Shown here in pieces: positions 12,701-24,120 of a DNA stretch of 64,000 bases. This DNA is from Aphrophora alni (lineage: Eukaryota; Arthropoda; Insecta; Hemiptera; Aphrophoridae). Both the position numbers and the translations under genes were made by a program. The notes under the pieces were generated by a model. That model made no database searches. It had not been told where the DNA came from and saw nothing but the letters and a program-made list of their open reading frames with translations. Position 1 is the first letter of the stretch. Each line of letters starts with the position of its first letter. The stretch is from positions 103,395,762 to 103,459,761 of the forward strand of contig OY740769.1 in the NCBI GenBank assembly GCA_963513935.1. Direction: 5' to 3'.

Positions 12701-14072
12701 CAAGAATAATTATGTGCATGTAGCCCCTGAATATTATGACTTAATAATTATTACTCGGGTTGTGAAATCTGCAGCCAGAATCACTGCAACTAAACAATGA
12801 GGTATCTGTGCCTCTTATTCTCATTCACATCAAACGCAGATGATTTGCAAGACCTTTCACAATATGTAACTAGTTTTAAGGTTAAGGCAATGGCAGGACA
12901 TCACATTCACAATGAACATGAAAGGATGACTCCACAGTTTCCATACTCGTTAGACGGTTCGATTTTCGTTTATGGGAAAATGTTATTTTAACTAATTTAT
13001 ATCAATTTCTATAAGAGGGAAAGTTGGAGCTTGGTGGATATGAAGAGATAGGTGAGGATACTTTATATGTAAGAAAGTTGTAAGAGATTTGAGATTTCCT
13101 TCCCTGATTTTTTAAATAGTCAAAAAGAACAGTTAGGTTAGAGAACATGAACAATACAATTTAGACATATAAGCTAGAAGAAGAACGTTCCAACATTATA
13201 TCAAGGGCAAGGTCGACTAAGTAATCGCTTATAACATTTAATTTTAGCAACCACAGAACAATTTTAAACACATATATGGAACGTTAAACTAAACTTTGAA
13301 AATCAGAAAATCATTTCGACGATAGGCAATTTTCAACTAGTTCCCCTAGTTAGATATTGTTTTGCTATCAATTCTTATATAAACATAATTGGATAGGGAT
13401 AATACGAACAATTTAAAATTTGTGTTTTATACAAATGTTAATTTTGATTTTAACAAAACAAATTTCCGCCTATTACAAGTTTATGTTTATAAATTGTAAG
13501 AAGTCGGTTGCATGGATAAGTTTCGTCCTGAGACTTCACCGTTCATGAATAAAGATATTTGCATTCAATTACACTAGTCAGTCTGTTGCTTGAAACCTAT
13601 TTCTAAACTTCAGTCTTTCTTGCAACAGATTATCATTCCCATGATTTTTAAATAATCAGGATATTGCTTTTATTGTTAATGTGTGTTTATTGCCAACAGT
13701 TCACTGTGACTAATGTAATGTTTTGTATGCAAACTACGATGTTCAGGTACAGCAATAGGTCCTGAGGGAATGCGATGCTTATCCTGTGAATTACATTTTG
13801 TCGTTTACACAGATTTATTCCAGTGTGTTTAAGAGGATAGGTTTTTATCTCCACAAATGTTAAATGTACATTTTATTACCGCAGGGTAATACTTTATTGT
13901 AAAACAAGTTCATTCTGTTTAGTAAATTTACTAAATTCATTTTAATTAAACAGGTAAACAATATTATATTGTTTAAATTTATTTAAAGTTTTCATTTTTT
14001 ATCAATTTTATGGGTAAATTGTCTTTTATACATTGTACTGCGTTAGGGTATATGAACACATTAACAATTATA
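9728..14072. other. AT-rich non-coding stretch
   Basis: No domain-bearing frame, RNA gene or clear repeat is visible. Short frames at 9800-9985, 10074-10262 (minus) and 12797-12991 are unrecognised and lack supporting splice or codon signals. Confidence 0.5.
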
Positions 14073-14188
14073 AATAAATATTGAGCTTGACTTGTGAGAT
14101 AATATTATGAAACAAAAACTCGGATACAAGATCTCACATAAACTACGTTTATTCAATCAAAAGTATTTCAACGACAGACTCACCATAT
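14073..14188 (-). mobile_element. Inverted-repeat family, copy B, truncated
   Basis: It begins TAAATATTGAGCTTGACTT and GTGAGATAATATTA, followed by ACTCGGATACAAG, ATCTCACATAAACTACG and TATTTCAACGACAGACTC, colinear with one arm of the copies at 30.2 and 39.3 kb. The second arm and the central palindrome are missing, as in a truncated insertion. No target duplication was found. Confidence 0.75.
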
Positions 14189-14271
14189 GAAAAATGTTTT
14201 CTTTATCAAAATTAAATTTAGTCAAAGAAAACTTATCCAATAAAATTAAAAACGACATGAAGATTGTGAAC

Positions 14272-14714
14272 TTAAACTAATAAACTGTAAACTACTGATT
14301 TGTTCGAGTGCTGTTTACATTTAATATTTCTAACAGCAAGAGGTGTACTTGAACTACCTTGAACTCTAAGTTCAATCTGATTCAATGAACAACGTTTATT
14401 TAAACGATTTCCAATACATGATGGTTTATCGATGTCAAATCGCCTACAAAGTATTGTCGCTGCCACAACGCTTAAAATCAACCAGATTCCTATTTTAGTT
14501 AGCAAAGTATTTGAATAATAAATAGTATACTTGTTTTAAATATGTATTTATTTAGTTTTATGTGTGCTCCCTCTGTAAAGTCTAATACTTTTTTATTTAT
14601 ATTTTTAAGTAACTTTAAATGAGAATTTTCACAAGTGTTATTACAAATATTTCTATAACATATGGAATCTGAACCATCAATCGTTCTAGCTCGTTCGAAA
14701 GCTAGCACTATCAA
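14272..14714 (-). pseudogene. Unrecognised pair of overlapping frames, possibly a broken membrane-protein gene
   Basis: Two minus-strand frames follow each other, 14714-14499 (71 codons) and 14505-14272 (77 codons), offset by a frameshift where they overlap. The first ends in a hydrophobic segment (TSILFIIQIL); the second starts with another (IGIWLILSVVAATIL) and continues into a polar tail. The arrangement of basic loop, membrane segments and a QIELRVQ-like stretch recalls the C-terminal half of insect gustatory receptors, but the signature TYLVILxQF end is absent and I cannot confirm it. It could also be a chance open region. I give this as a place to look, not as an identification. Confidence 0.2.
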
Positions 14715-16467
14715 ATAATTAGAGGGAATTTTTAGAACGTTTCGGACGTAATAGCGTTACCTCAAAATAATAATTTATCAAAACCAAAAAGAATAAAAGT
14801 TCTCGAGATATTGTCGTAATAATTATAACCATATATCAAATTTTCTCCTGAAAGCACTGGACAAATCAACCGACACTGAACAAATGGGTCACTTGTTTGG
14901 GCTCATGGTAACTCAAAACAGATATGTCCATTTATTTATTTTTTTCGTTTAGCATAACTTTCCTCAAAAGTACACGTTAGAAAGTCACATAATAAGGGTA
15001 TATGGTAAACGAAATAACTACTAACGAATAACATAATCACTTAATGAAGCAATTAGTAATATCCAACATTTTAAAGAAAAATTAAAAACATAATAAGATA
15101 AATAATATTCAAATTAATTAAGAGTTTAGAATTATTTAATTTTTTAATTAAGTTTTTATAATTTATTATTGGTTTTAAATAATTTATTTCTGTGCAGTGA
15201 TGTAATAATAATTATTCACCCTCATTACATAATAATTCCAGTTAACTTCCATTACCTTCTTAAGAGTCTAATCAGTTAGTTCCTTTTATTAAATAATCGC
15301 CGGTAGCAACTTTTCTCATTAGAGAAGAGCGTAAGACAATTAGAGACAGATTTTATAAAGTAAATGAATTTATTAAAATTAATATAAATTAAAATTAGAA
15401 GATTTATTTTCAATGTTAAAGAAAACAGATAATGCAATATAACTGTCCTTATATTATCATTACTGAGATGTTTTGGTTTTTAATCACAAGACAGAACGCT
15501 CATTACAGGCATAACACGCTCATCAGCCCAGTTCATGGTACAACACCTGAAGAAAGTTGTTAACGTTATATCTGGGATGCAAGTAACAGTTTTGATTAAA
15601 AGAAGTACACTTTTATTTATCCATTTCGAGAAGTTCCAGATATTATTAAAAAGAAAACTTTAGTCATAATATAGTCTTACAACTCAAATATTAAACTTAA
15701 CTTACAACAACAAACAATATACAAAAAGTAATTTGTCAAAAGTTAGTCCTGCCATTAAACCAATTTTTAACATTTATTATCAGGAACAAACTATTCTTTT
15801 AAACTTATTTAAAATTTTCATTTATTACAAGTAACATCCTTACTTGAACGGAGCACTATATCATTCCTAAATATAATTATTCTCTCTTTCACATGACACC
15901 TCCATATTTAGAAAATTATATTTCGTTATAATTCTAAATTAAAAAAAAATACTGTTTTTATATATGACTGGTATCCGACAATTAATAGTTACATCAATTT
16001 AATATTACCTGTAAATTATAATCTAGACTTCCTCTAGATAACTGTATCGTTGAAACAGTTTCGGATGACTTTGTTGTTATCATTCAAATATGTAAATATT
16101 CTCACTTACGTTTTGTAAAAATAAACTTGTAAAAATTTTCAGAAACAGAAAATAGAAATGGATACAGTAACATAAATTTTAATATATTTCTATTTTATTT
16201 ATTTTTTTACAATTTATTTAAATATTATTATTTTCAATATATCAAGATAAATAGAATTATATCCTTTCTTCTTACATATGACGTTTTGAATAAAAATCTG
16301 TTTCAATACGTAGAGATTCATCAAATTGTTCTGCCATATTTTCTCTTTTAAATAAATGTGTATACGTCATTAATTAGAAAGTCAGGCGTCGTCAAAAGCT
16401 ATAAATTGCGACAATTAAATATTTTTGTATTAGAAACTTGAATAATTGGATCAATATATATTTATGT
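14715..16467. other. AT-rich non-coding stretch
   Basis: Nothing recognised apart from homopolymer-rich low-complexity sequence around 15060-15200 and 16190-16240. Confidence 0.5.
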
Positions 16468-16745
16468 TATAGGAAACAGAAGATTGTGTATACTGGCAGA
16501 TCTTTAAACTTTTGTCATTCCACGAAGGAGGTGGTCATCCGTGGAGTTCTTCAGGGTTCAATACTATTTTTAATTATATAGATGATGCATCTCAAAATGT
16601 TGGAACTACAAAGTTGTATTTGCCTTTAACAAAACGTATTTAAAAAAATTGTGTAGACCTTAACTATTTAGTATAGTTAGCTATGGCCATGACGGAAGAT
16701 TGGAACAGTAAAAATAGCATTATGTTTGCTAATAGACCAACTGGA
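16468..16745 (+). pseudogene. Reverse transcriptase remnant (jockey/CR1-like)
   Basis: In the plus frame starting at 16468 the translation reads YRKQKIVYTGRSLNF, then GVLQGSILFLII followed by a stop. This corresponds to RT motif B (GVPQGSxLGPLLFLIYxND) with GP-L lost by deletion. In another frame, about 16685-16745, MAMTEDWNSKNSIMFANR resembles the segment following the catalytic motif of jockey/CR1 reverse transcriptases (W..N.L..N..KT). The YxDD region between is ruined (ATAGATGATGC). The fragment is clearly dead. It directly abuts the foldback element starting at 16771. Confidence 0.6.
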
Positions 16746-16770
16746 TTGTTAATAATTAATTACCATTTAA

Positions 16771-17152
16771 TTACCTTGTATTGAGGTGTTACCGTCGAAC
16801 AATCCTTACTTGTAGCTTACACTATCTTATATGACGCATTTCGACTATATGTCAGTCATTTTCAAATATAAAAACACATAGAAGCACTTAACGACACATA
16901 TTAATTCACATTTAAAAAAACAAGATTAAAAACATACATACACGGACGACGCGCGTTGTCAGTGACCGTTCTCGTTGATTCACGATCGTCAATTCTAATC
17001 GTGTTTTTTAAATGTGAATTAATATGTGTCGTTAAGTGTTTCTATGTGTTTTTATATTTGAAAATGACTGACAAATAGTCGAAACGCGTCATATAAGATA
17101 GTATAAACTACAAGTAAGGATTGTTCGACGGTAACACCTCAATACAAGGTAA
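16771..17152. mobile_element. Long foldback element, 382 bp with about 150 bp arms
   Basis: The left arm (TTACCTTGTATTGAGGTGTT onward, to about 16928) and right arm (about 17003 to AACACCTCAATACAAGGTAA at 17152) are almost perfect reverse complements, separated by about 75 bp containing GACGACGCGCGTTGTC. Each arm has GAAAYGCGTCATATAAG preceded by a GACT/AGTC mini-hairpin. The arms differ by only a few substitutions, so insertion is fairly recent or the arms undergo conversion. There is no open frame and no convincing target duplication. The RNA of either strand would form a hairpin of about 150 bp. Confidence 0.85.
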
Positions 17153-18189
17153 GTAAATAGTAAGTAAAAATAGGTTGAAACTAAAAACCAAAAAAAAATA
17201 TCGTAAAATCATATTCTAAATTATATGCAGCATAGGTAAAAGTGGGATAATCCGAAACACAAGCGATATAAAATTTCTTGACTTTAATCTTACGAATATT
17301 TAAACAGGAATAGTCATGATTCACAGAATCACTGGCATCAGCATACTTTGCTCTACGAATGATTTTATAAGAAACAATTTTGTTTTAAATGTTATTTATT
17401 TTGTCTGTGTCCAGAATCGGCTAAAATATGGAACGGCCTTATAATTTAACTCTGTTGAGTCGTTAAAAATATTTTGATAGAAAAAAATTAATTATCTTTC
17501 ATCTGATTTATAATCAGTCGAGCAAGCCTTTTTAAAAAAAAAATAAAATTTTGACTTTTCTATATATTTAAATTTGCGATTTTTTTGGAGTGTACAGTAA
17601 TCAGAATATGTTTGAAATTAATCAAAACCGCCTTTAATATTCTATGAGTAAAAGATTGATTCAATATTCTGTCTGATATAAAATGACGTAAAGTTGTAAA
17701 ACTCTCCCAGAAAATATGTAAAACAAAGATTCTTTTGAAAGTTTTTAGAGTACAGTCAGATGTTACCGTATAGAAAATTCCTATTACTTTCTGGAAGAGT
17801 ATATTGGTGCTTTCAAGAAAACCCTAAATAAAGTTTGTTGGTATCAGGACTGGCTGATTGGTTTTGTCATGATATGTCGTATGTAAATTTATTGAATTTT
17901 TCAGTTTATGGTATTTATAAATATTTTAATGTTTGTAGAATTTTAATCATAACATGTCACATGTTTCATGTGAACGAAAGGTGATAAAAATAAATACAAG
18001 CAAAAACCCTGTGTGTTGTGAAACCAACCAGAAATATGTGAGAGAAAAGGACATTCCTAAGGAAATAATTGCGATATAAAACTAGGTGAATGGGTGATGG
18101 ATACTCAGAAGAGTTGAAACTTCTTAATACAATTAGGTGACACAGAAAAATCAAAGCGGTGTGATCAGTTTTAAGTTTGTAATACTTAC
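17153..18189. other. AT-rich stretch, possibly intronic
   Basis: Nothing recognised. If the frame at 18190-18566 is a real exon, this would be the start of its downstream intron. Confidence 0.4.
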
Positions 18190-18566
18190 AATAGGCTAAT
18201 AGACATGCCCAGTGAGATACCACATCGTCTTGTTTGAAGCAAATCTCTATCAGTAACTATGTAACTTGCAAATTGATAATTGTACCTATGTAACTGAAAC
18301 GGCATATTACGAAAATTAAGTTGATTTTTATAGTTTGAAGTCTTTATTATTGCTAGAAAGTCTTCATGGGTTTCGTAAGGAGCCCAAGGAGGCTCTGGAA
18401 AGAAATCTAGTAGAGTCATTACCCTTGAAACTCCAATTACAAAGATAAAAATTGAAAGTAAAGTAAAAATTAGATTACTTGTTTGTAAAACTACAAATCT
18501 ATGACTCTCCAAAACAGGCGCCATGATCATTGATATTGAGTAAAATAAAACAAATCGGCATTCCAA
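18190..18566 (-). CDS. Possible exon of an unrecognised membrane protein
   Basis: A minus-strand open frame of about 125 codons, visibly less AT-rich than its surroundings. It stops at the sequence CTATT|GTAAGTATT, a near-ideal 5' splice donor (GT at 18189-18188), which would give a phase-2 junction. The frame contains a hydrophobic segment (SNLIFTLLSIFIFVIGV, roughly residues 30-46), a PEPPWAPYETHEDF stretch, and a terminal RRCGISLGMSISL. The last piece loosely resembles the RRxLAxGxAxSG stretch of SLC16 transporters, and the strand agrees with the SLC16 exon at 25 kb. A TTTCAG acceptor-like site within the frame (about 18298-18303) could make the true exon shorter. The identity is not established, and a chance open frame remains possible. 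Confidence 0.3.
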
Positions 18567-20191
18567 ACAAAATAAAGTATCGACAGTTTAGGGCCTTCCA
18601 CGAAAACACGGCTACTAGTCATGTAAATGTTTGTTTCTTTACTGTCATAACTCTCGTTTCAAAAAGTCTGACTATGCTTTAAATAATATATTCACAACTG
18701 CCTTGTTTTGAAATAAAAGTGAAGAAAGTCACTCCTTCACTATTATTAAACAAAATAATTTTTTGGTGGAAAACAGTAAAACATAGAAGTCAAGACAAAT
18801 TTTAATACACAACCTTTCTCACATTGCCATAGACAAAAATAAGTAATAACCAAGGTTAAATTTAGGAGGGAAACTGCCTACCACAATTTTGCAATTCGAT
18901 TTTCTCACAATTCGGTATAATGATTTTAATATTATTTTACAAGAGCTAAAAATGCCCAAAGTAATAAATTCGGTTCAGGAGTAAAAACTTTAAAAGAATT
19001 CTGTAAGGCGTCCTAATAGTTGGAATTAGTTATTATCGGCGAAATCAATTTCTTTAGAATTTTGAAATGTTAAGAATGTGTGCAATGTGTAAGTAAAAGA
19101 AAAGTACAGTTTGAGATAAAACAAATAGATCTAGAAGTTGTTTAAGGTTCATTTCAGTGTTTTTCTGATTACTCACGAACAGTAATGTTATTTGACTTTT
19201 TTTTTTTTAACACATAGATTTTGGTTACAATTCTTACTATAAACAAAAATAAACCATGATAGTAATCAAAATGGCCTGGATAAATTTTGAAATATTTGAT
19301 CATATTCAATGGCTTGGTTCATTTACTTTTTTTAACGTTCTCTTTTCTTATTAGATATCGTAACAAATATGTTATATTGGAGTTTTAACGAAATATTTTA
19401 GCAAACTTTCTTCCAAATTATTAGAGCAATTTTTGAAAAAATCTCTAAATCTGTAAAATAAAAAACATAGCAATAGATTTCGATTTTTTACTTAATACAT
19501 ACTAAACTATTAACTTATAAACGAAATATTTCACCGGTAAACATATAATATCGACCAACCGTTTTGTTTTGTTAACAAAATTTTAACAAAGTTTAATTTC
19601 GCATATTTAAGGAGAATTGAGTAAAATATTTAGATTCATATAAATATAATTTTGGACGAACATTATACACTTGATCTGAGTGTCATAATAAGTGAATGTT
19701 TTATGATCTTGTTAGGATCATGGCAGTGCAAATGCTTCCTTTAGAATGAAAATTCGCTAAAAGTAGAACATTTAAAAAGTTTAAACGATATTATGTTAAA
19801 TTTATAATTATTTTTTGAAGTTACCAATGAAGATATCTATGATAAATATTGAAACCAAATCAATTTTGTTTATTAAAAAGAAAAATGTATAAATTGTGAA
19901 GTTAGTTTATCTTATCTTTAATCTTATTATATTTCAATAATTGAACAGACGAGATCAATGTCAATGAACTAAGGATTAGATTACAGGTTAAAAGTAAATA
20001 TTATTTTAGATACTAGAAGATCAATAGATAATCCTGTTCCATTGAGAAATGTTTAAATATTACATTACAGTACTTCAATTAATTAATATATTTAGTAATA
20101 TTTCTAAGCCTTCTTAAATTAGTTCAGTTATGAATTTGTAAATATAGGTAAATGTATTACTGTATAAGAAACCTCAATTTCATCATTTAAA
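18567..20191. other. AT-rich non-coding stretch
   Basis: No gene, RNA or structured repeat was recognised. Confidence 0.5.
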
Positions 20192-20456
20192 AAATAAAAT
20201 AAGTCCTTAGCTCACCATCCCGTCGTAGGCCCATGTCTGATTGGTGGTTTTTTATCAGTTGATGTGGAGGCAACATTTGAAGTTCCTGTCTCCTTAATTC
20301 TAACATCGTGTCCGATATTTGCTACTAATCATAACTCTCTACTACCTCACGATGCTGGGTGAACAAAGAAAAATATATAGACAATCACAAGGATCATTTC
20401 CGAAACCTCTTGCACACAAGGTGAGAGCTATAGCCACTAGATCAACTAGGGCTCGT
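20192..20456 (-). mobile_element. tRNA-derived SINE candidate
   Basis: On the minus strand the 5' end reads GAGCCCTAGT then TGATCTAGTGGCTATAG (box A-like, plus positions 20428-20444), GCTCTCACCTTG, and GGTTTCGGAAATGATCC (box B-like, 20391-20407). This spacing and wording resemble the first part of tRNA-Glu (TGGTCTAGTGG... CTCTCACC... GGTTCGATTCC), the usual head of a SINE with an internal RNA polymerase III promoter. A non-tRNA body of about 180 bp follows, ending GGATGGTGAGCTAAGGAC and a T/A-rich tail at about 20192-20210. Box B has extra bases, so the copy is old. No second copy was found in the window, so family status needs a genome search. Confidence 0.5.
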
Positions 20457-22352
20457 AATTATTAAATAAGTAGAAAACAAAATCCGGGACGTCTAATTTT
20501 TTTATGTGGGGGGAGGAGTAAGAAAAATATACAGTTTCATTGCGTCGTGCAGAACATGTGTGGAACATAATAACTATATTAATTAAAATCGTGAAGTAAG
20601 TATTATATGTTTTGTTTTTTGTTTTTTTTTAATATCTCAAGATCTAAGAATTGAATGAAGACTGTGCAAAAACATACATTTAGAGCTCTGGGATATTGTT
20701 CATAAAATATAGTAACCTGTCAAAATCAACAATTGTAAACAAATTCCTGCATCTTGCAACGATTGCCAACTAATTTGTGACGGCCCGTTGTGACATACGT
20801 TTAGGCCCTAATCCATTTTGAGGTCTAAATCGTTACTCCCACATCTGCCATGTACCATAGCGTACCCAACATTGAAGAGATTAATGTAATTAATATTACA
20901 TTACCCAATTAAACATTACTAATTAAAATCTCACACAAATTCAACACCAAACAAGGAAAAAAGTTTTAGTAGGACGACACCCGTTCTTAACTCTTCTCAT
21001 TTAAACGTTAAATTAACACGTCCTATTTTGGGATTAGGCTTCCGGAAAATCCAAGAATGTCATGACTCTAATAAACTAATATACCTTGTAACTTAAAAAT
21101 AAATGTAAAAAATTTAATTAAAACAAGACTGCGCTACAGACCACGTCTGTCTGCGTGTAAGTACTGATGGTTTCCTCAACTAAGTGCAATTTCGGTCAGT
21201 TGTTGTTCGCTTCCAATTGACGCTCGAGCCAAATGACATTGTCAGATTTGTAGTATAGTCTGTCTGTATAATGTCCATGATTATTCAATAAATGTATAAT
21301 TAACACGTAGTATTTCAATACTTATACGACAAACATAACGAACTAGAGTGATTATTGGTTTCTTTCGACATTTTATAATCAGCCCCGGATTTAACCTTGT
21401 AAACCTTGATTAGTTATAATCATTTTAAAAATCCTATTAAGTAATCACACAATCTTTTTAAATAATTGCTGGTATCGAGTACAACACACACACAATTTCT
21501 GATCAAAATATTGAACTTAGCCTCTAAATATCAGAATTAACGTCTTAACTTTGCAGACTTCACATAAGTATGCATTTTGATTTTTTTTTAAATGTTAACC
21601 AATTATTTGTAACGATACAGCAATATGATATTAATTGCCGATTTATAAAGTTTTTATTTTGTATAAAACAATCATATTTCGGAGATCGAAACCCATATTG
21701 TTGGAACCTATTTTAGAGCTTTTAACTAAGAAACTTATTTTGTAGCTTTAATTGTTATTAATAGCAAGATTTGGATATTTCTTGCTGTAAGAAATAAAAC
21801 TATTTGCCCCCTCCATAAAGGGGTCCATAAACCAAACTAGCGGACCTTTTTTAATGAAATATGGCATATATTTAGGACAAATCTAAAGATTGTGTTTTAT
21901 GAACACAAAAATATTCAAAATTCCAATTGATAGAAATTGATGAAATGAATTTACAAATAAACGTACTGTTGCCATCTGCCCATAATTAACGTTTCGGAAG
22001 CCATCGAAAAGAAGAACCTAAAAATCGTCCACGAAACTGATATAAAATGACCTAAATTTCAAAAATCGACCCTAGCTTCACTGTTAATGCTTTTGGTTAA
22101 TTGTGAAAATTAATGACCTAAACCAGTTACCCAAATCCCAAGTAAAACCAATAACAGCCACGGATATAAAATCGTATGATCGCTGTTATTAACCCTAAGC
22201 GCCATAAATAAATTTAAAAGGAAATTGCGTCTTCCCACCTTAAATTATACTTAAACATAATGGTTGGAGTAGCCTCCTGCATTGTGTATTCAATGAATAT
22301 ATTACAAGTTAATTACCTTAAATTTTCCGTCAGACAATCCAAATTTCATCCA
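20457..22352. other. Non-coding stretch with moderately GC-richer patches
   Basis: Patches around 20780-20870 and 21130-21270 are less AT-rich but carry no frame or motif that I recognise. They may be old repeats. Confidence 0.4.
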
Positions 22353-22400
22353 TGTGGATAACTGGTTTCGACAGTTAAGCCGTCATCGTCAGATCCAACA
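22353..22400 (-). ncRNA. Hammerhead-ribozyme-like module
   Basis: Read on the minus strand, in order: TGTTGGAT (22400-22393), the core CTGACGA (22392-22386), one T (22385), a hairpin GACGG-CTTAA-CTGTC (22384-22370), GAA, a two-base-pair mini-stem AC-CA-GT, T (22360), and ATCCACA (22359-22353). The outer strands pair (GGAT/ATCC directly abutting the core, then TGT/ACA past one bulge). This is the layout of a minimal type I hammerhead: helix I, CUGANGA, helix II, GAA, very short helix III, cleavage base, helix I. The single extra T before helix II departs from the consensus and may abolish activity. It is an inference from drawn pairings only. Confidence 0.4.
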
Positions 22401-23323
22401 CATCGTGAAGTCGTTGAGTTGTATGAAAGTGTAGTCCCATTAAGACTGGTAAATATCATTTAGTACTCATAATACTTGAAAAAAACACGATTAAAATTAA
22501 AATTCTTCAACACTTGTTAAAACTATTTTAACAATGGCACATTGACACAATAAATATACATACAAGATACATTAATGTGTAATCTTTGAAACAATTCCTG
22601 CCCACTAATACAGAAGTTGTATCAATGTCTCAAAACAGGTTATCCACAAGAGGAATAAATAAAGGTAATTAAACTATAATATATTCATTAAATTTATACT
22701 TATTTCATATTCTAATTCTGTTTCCACCAATCTTTTCGGGAAACCTACACGTCAACAAGTTCTAATTTTGGATTTTTTGCAAAGGAGTGGGGGAGACTGA
22801 ACAATTTAAATAGTTTGTAGGGTATATGTAGACGAAAGAAATCGTGTTGAAAATAATGAAATTCTAACTATACAAACCAAAATGGCGGTCAAAAACTTAT
22901 CGTAATTGTATTAAGATAGTAAAAAAAACATTCCTTCTTAAATATTTATATTTAGTTCAACAATAATAAAATAATATTCCAACAGAACGCAGCTCCCCCT
23001 CCCCATTATATTTATGATGTAAGAGCGTTTTTAAATGAACAATTGTCTAAACATTGGATAGGTTGCAAGGGTGAGATCGAATTGCCAGCTCGTTTCGTGA
23101 CCTTAATTCCCTAGATATATTTTTATGGGGTAATTTAAAATAACTGTTTTTATCACAAAAACAGCATCAGTTGAAGAATATCAAACATAATTGATGAAGA
23201 ATACTGAATAATAACACCTGAATTATTTATAACTATTCTTGTGGGTTGGAGTAGCAGTTCTAAAATTGTAAGGATATTTGATATGAGGTAAAAGTAATCT
23301 GTACATAAACATTACATAAACTA
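22401..23323. other. AT-rich non-coding stretch
   Basis: Nothing further recognised. The region next to the ribozyme-like module may belong to the same repeat, but its ends were not found. Confidence 0.4.
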
Positions 23324-23350
23324 TCTCTCTCTCACACACACACACACACA
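23324..23350. repeat. (TC)n(AC)n compound microsatellite
   Basis: A short TC run passes directly into nine or so CA units. Confidence 0.9.
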
Positions 23351-23589
23351 TTCACAATCGAAATAGTAACCTAACAAAACTATTTGTCCCTAATAATGTC
23401 AGTTAGATGGTTATTAGTAAGAAAATGTAAATTGACCAGAACCTATGCGATTAAAAAATTTGTACATATTTAAATAGGGCATAAATTTGTTTAGCTTGTA
23501 TCATGAACGCCTCATCAACCTAGTTATTTAAAATGTAGCAGTAAATGACTGCGTCATGTTCGTTTTTGTTGTTTGCTAATTATTACTGA

Positions 23590-24120
23590 ACCGTTATATA
23601 TTTTTATTTGGTATTTTCCACAAGAGTTTCTTCATCTTAACATTCCACTAAAATTTGAACGAAATCTGTAGAGCCGATTTTGAGAAATTACGTATTTTAT
23701 AAGTTTCTTTTTGGTTCATGAAAAGGCATTTTTTTAAGAAATTGCGACCCATAAGTTTTGTTTGTGTTCTTAGTAGCTTTGCATGAGCAAAATTTTATCA
23801 ACATCGTTTGAACTGATTTTCATAAAAAAAGTTTTTTTTTCTTTGAGATCTACTCACAAATTTTGTTTTATCAAAAAAAAATGATGAATTAAACAAGATG
23901 TGGCCAAAATATACCTACATATCTAATTGTATTGAAATATGTGTACGTGATTGAATAGAGAGACAGACATGATTTCAAAAAAAACAAAAAAAAAACACTT
24001 TTTGGGGACCAGGGATCCTCAAAACGGATATATCCTCAAAAAATTAGACATTGATTTCTTACTTATAACGTAACTATATCTTATACTACATATTTTGGTT
24101 AGAAAGTTAGAATTCATTTC
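23590..24120 (+). repeat. Interspersed repeat family R2, copy 1
   Basis: Contains the family hallmark GAACGAAATCTGTAGAGCC then GATTTTGAGAAATTA (23659-23690). A second half follows with a GTGGCCAAAATAT segment, AGACAGACATG, and AAAACACTTTTTGGGGACC. Related wording appears at 25.8, 32.6 (minus), 33.8, 41.4, 42.8 (minus) and 52.5 kb. The copies are heavily diverged and non-coding. They resemble the abundant insect repeats carrying an AAAATCGGT...GCCGTTT block, whose autonomous source I cannot name. Confidence 0.5.
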
